From assembly GCF_013409365.1 (NCBI RefSeq), contig NZ_JACCBA010000001.1, positions 1,736,001 through 1,800,000 of the forward strand: DNA of 64,000 nt. The letters are read 5' to 3'. Positions 61,822 through 64,000 of this stretch are shown here, piece by piece. The position numbers and the translations under genes were made by a program. The number at the start of each line of letters is the position of its first letter. Position 1 is the first letter of the stretch. The notes under the pieces were generated by a model, which ran no database searches, was not told the DNA's origin, and saw nothing but the letters and a program-made list of their open reading frames with translations. The DNA is from Actinomadura luteofluorescens (GTDB lineage: Bacteria; Actinomycetota; Actinomycetes; Streptosporangiales; Streptosporangiaceae).

Positions 61822-62112
61822 ATGCTCGTCGCGTTCTCGGTCACCCCGCTCGGCGCGGGCGAGGAGGTCGGCGAACTCGTCGCCGAGGCGGTGCGGGTGG
61901 TGCGGGCGAGCGGCCTGCCCAACCGGACCGACGCCATGTTCACCACGATCGAGGGCGAGTGGGACGAGGTGATGGCGGTGGTGAAGGCCGCCACCGACGC
62001 GGTCGCGGCGCGGGCGCCGCGGGTGAGCCTCGTCGTGAAGGCCGACATCCGTCCCGGCGTGACCGGCGCCCTCGACGCCAAGGTGGAGTCGGTGGAGCGC
62101 CACCTCAGGTGA
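61822..62112 (+). CDS. Thiamine-binding protein (MTH1187/YkoF-like)
   Basis: 96 aa. [53 protein letters not shown] and [22 protein letters not shown] are typical of the small thiamine-binding family (DUF77, MTH1187). These form ferredoxin-like tetramers that bind hydroxymethylpyrimidine/thiamine. The stop overlaps the convergent metalloprotease gene by eight bases. Confidence 0.88.
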   Translation: MLVAFSVTPLGAGEEVGELVAEAVRVVRASGLPNRTDAMFTTIEGEWDEVMAVVKAATDAVAARAPRVSLVVKADIRPGVTGALDAKVESVERHLR

Positions 62113-62842
62113 AGCAGGCCCGCACGCCCTTCTCGCCGCCGCGCGAGAAGGCGCGCAGCCGCTGGACGGCGGAGCCGTGGTCGCCGGGCCTGGTCCAGGG
62201 CGCCCGGTCGCCGATGACCTTGAAGGCGTCCACCAGCTCCTGCTCGTCGCCGTCCTCGAACCGCAGCGTGCCGTCGTCGGACGAGCCGTACAGGGCGGCG
62301 CCCGCCAGGCAGTCGGCCTGCAGTTCGGCGGCGGGCGACACCAGGCCGCGCCGGAGCCGGTTCTGCACCGCGTGGCCCCACTCGTGCGAGATCACCAGGT
62401 AGACCCACGCGTCGCCGCGCGCGTACCCCGACCGCATCAGGTGGGCGTCCCAGGCGACGAAGTCCCCGGTCGGGCAGTACGCCGCGTTGTCGGGTTCGAA
62501 CCGCTCGCCGCCGCACACCGGCGCTGAGGAGGGGTCGCGGCCGTCGTAGAGGCCGACGACGCGCGGTGAGCTGTACTCCCCCGTGAACAGGCGGTCCCAG
62601 TGGCGCCGCCAGAAGTCGTCGGTGAGCGTCTCGGCGGTCCGGACGTCCTCCCGGAACTCGCGCTCGTCGAACGCGGCCTGCCGGGGAGCGGGCGCGCGGG
62701 ACGCGACCGGGGTGCCCTGCGCCGCGGGACGGGCGCCGGGGCCCGTCGCGGCCGGGCCGTACTCGCAGGCACCCGTGAGCGCGGCCGCCAGGGCGAGCGC
62801 GGCGGCGAGCCGCCGCGAACGGTTCCATGCCGTCTGCCTCAT
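62105..62842 (-). CDS. Neutral zinc metallopeptidase-type lipoprotein
   Basis: 245 aa. Lipoprotein signal with ALTGAC lipobox; a Pro/Ala-rich linker; then a catalytic domain with the zinc motif HEWGH ([15 protein letters not shown]) and a downstream ligand-bearing [14 protein letters not shown], as in YpfJ-type predicted zinc peptidases. Two pairs of Cys may form disulphides. Extracytoplasmic. Confidence 0.88.
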   Translation of the reverse strand: MRQTAWNRSRRLAAALALAAALTGACEYGPAATGPGARPAAQGTPVASRAPAPRQAAFDEREFREDVRTAETLTDDFWRRHWDRLFTGEYSSPRVVGLYDGRDPSSAPVCGGERFEPDNAAYCPTGDFVAWDAHLMRSGYARGDAWVYLVISHEWGHAVQNRLRRGLVSPAAELQADCLAGAALYGSSDDGTLRFEDGDEQELVDAFKVIGDRAPWTRPGDHGSAVQRLRAFSRGGEKGVRACFT

Positions 62843-63025
62843 GACGGGTCATACGCACCCGGACCCCCAGAAGGACGAACGCCCGCCCGAATCGGGCCGC
62901 ACTGTGCTCCCCGCACAACCCGAACGACGTTCGATTGGACCCCCGCCCCGTCTTGCCCGCGGCCCGTGGACGCAGGTCGGGGCCCCGTGCTGGGGTGCCG
63001 GTCACACGAACTTCTGGAGGGGCGC

Positions 63026-63826
63026 ATGGCGAACGGGACCCTCGCGGTCCGTGGGCTGTCGGTGAGCTACGGGCGGGCGGTGCGGGCCCTGCGCGAGGTC
63101 ACGCTGGACGTCCCGGCGGGATCGGTCACGGCCGTCCTCGGCGCGAACGGGGCCGGCAAGACGACCCTGCTCCGCGCGATCTCGGGCACGCTGCCGTTCC
63201 ACCGCGGCGCGGTCGACGCGGGCACGGTGCGGCTCGGCGGGCGGTCCCTGGTCGGCCTGCACCCGGCCACCGTCGTGGCGGCCGGGGTGGTGCAGGTCCC
63301 GGAGGGCCGCCGGGTGTTCGGCCGGCTCAGCGTCGAGGAGAACCTGCGGGCGGGCGCGCTCGGCGCGCCGAGCAGGTCCGACGCGGCGAAGGCCCGCGCG
63401 CGGGTGCTCACGCTGTTCCCGCTGCTGGCGGAGCGGGCGCGCCAGCGCGCCGGGCTGCTGTCGGGAGGCGAGCAGCAGATGCTCGCGATCGGGCGGGCGC
63501 TCATGGCGTGCCCGGCCGTCCTGCTGCTGGACGAGCCGACGCTCGGGCTGGCGCCGCTGATGGCCGAGCGCATCGCCGAGACCGTCCGGGAGATCAACCT
63601 GCAGGGCACGGCGATCCTGCTGATCGAGCAGAACGCGGCGCTGGCGCTGGAGCTGTCGTCGTCCGCGCACGTGCTGGAGGTCGGCGCGGTGACGCTGCAC
63701 GGCCCGTCGGCGGAGCTGGCCGCGAGCGACGAGGTCAGGCGCCGCTACCTCGGCGTCGGCGGCGAGGACGCCGAGGCCCCCGGGACCGGGGACGGGCCCT
63801 CGCTGGAGCGGTGGTCCGCCGGATGA
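63026..63826 (+). CDS. livF: Branched-chain amino-acid-type ABC transporter ATPase (LivF)
   Basis: 266 aa. Walker A GANGAGKTT, LSGGEQQM signature, LLLDEPTLGLAP Walker B and the LivF-type VPEGRRVFGRLSVEENLRAGAL block. Starts ATG 63026 with GGAGGGG. Its stop overlaps the start of livG (ATGA), so an operon begins here and runs out of the window; expected partners are LivG, LivH, LivM and a binding protein. Substrate may be branched-chain amino acid or urea/amide. Confidence 0.93.
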   Translation: MANGTLAVRGLSVSYGRAVRALREVTLDVPAGSVTAVLGANGAGKTTLLRAISGTLPFHRGAVDAGTVRLGGRSLVGLHPATVVAAGVVQVPEGRRVFGRLSVEENLRAGALGAPSRSDAAKARARVLTLFPLLAERARQRAGLLSGGEQQMLAIGRALMACPAVLLLDEPTLGLAPLMAERIAETVREINLQGTAILLIEQNAALALELSSSAHVLEVGAVTLHGPSAELAASDEVRRRYLGVGGEDAEAPGTGDGPSLERWSAG

Positions 63827-64000
63827 GCGGGACGGGGGAGGGCGAGCTGCGCGTCACCGGGCTCACGGTGCGGTTCGCGGGGCTGACGGCGCTGGACGGG
63901 GTGGACTTCACCGTCGCGCCCGGCAGCGTCCACGCGGTCATCGGGCCGAACGGCGCGGGCAAGTCGACGTGCTTCAACGTGCTGTCCGGCGTCTACCGGG
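63823..64000 (+). CDS. livG: LivG-type ABC ATPase, 5' part only
   Basis: First 59 codons of a second ATPase; cut by the window edge. TVRFAGLTALDGVDFTVAPGSVHAVIGPNGAGKSTCFNVLSG contains Walker A. Fits the LivG partner of the preceding LivF. Confidence 0.85.
   Translation, partial: MSGTGEGELRVTGLTVRFAGLTALDGVDFTVAPGSVHAVIGPNGAGKSTCFNVLSGVYR

Overview
The window is very GC-rich, gene-dense DNA of actinomycete type. Third codon positions are almost always G or C, GTG/TTG starts are frequent, and many genes overlap by ATGA/GTGA. F420-dependent enzymes, an actinobacterial GlnA2, a SpoIIE-type PP2C regulator, an LprG/P55 pair and a PE-domain LigD relative fit a filamentous actinomycete, most likely Thermomonosporaceae/Actinomadura-like. 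That placement is judged from protein resemblance only. It looks like chromosomal DNA: no rRNA, CRISPR array, prophage or intact insertion sequence was seen, and there is one tRNA (Met-CAU, 60458-60531).

Layout. 0-4 kb: GlnA2-type amide ligase and a polar amino-acid ABC transporter. 4-9.3 kb: terpene cyclase, ArsR regulator with a divergent MFS exporter, and NAD synthetase. 9.3-9.86 kb: gene-free patch of repeats that abut the stop codons of two convergent genes. 9.86-20 kb: SpoIIE-type phosphatase, MFS-TetR operon, panB, K+ channel, NADPH:F420 oxidoreductase and map. 20-31.5 kb: HhH membrane protein, LigD phosphoesterase fused to a dead ligase domain, two two-component systems, a GT-C membrane protein, a baeRF3 protein and an F420 oxidoreductase. 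31.5-35.4 kb: CopD-CtaG fusion, CopC and a DUF5685 protein with a cysteine-rich tail. 35.4-45 kb: XRE-TPR regulator, PucR fragment, purine permease, glycerate kinase, alanine dehydrogenase, CsoR, and a MarR/MFS pair with twin palindromes. 45-50 kb: CutA, gamma-glutamyltransferase and an APC permease.

The most unusual region is 50.3-54.6 kb. It is a tight operon of four genes: a NUDIX/NrtR-like regulator, a J-domain protein fused to a kinase-like domain without catalytic residues, a von Willebrand A protein with a MIDAS motif, and a divergent adenylosuccinate-synthetase paralogue. Together they look like a chaperone-linked, nucleotide-sensing system whose biochemistry I cannot name. The last gene also carries an in-frame, hairpin-bearing insert that resembles the intergenic repeats at 9.3-9.9 kb.

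54.6-64 kb: secreted hydrolase-like protein, BKACE enzyme, LprG-P55 lipid-export pair, tRNA-Met, enoyl-CoA hydratase-like protein, small conserved proteins, zinc metalloprotease, and the start of a branched-chain amino-acid-type ABC operon (livF, livG) that leaves the window.

Regulators often sit beside what they probably control, with visible palindromes at ArsR/MFS, MFS-TetR, MarR/MFS, CsoR and the NUDIX operon. All calls come from reading the sequence; no database search was possible.
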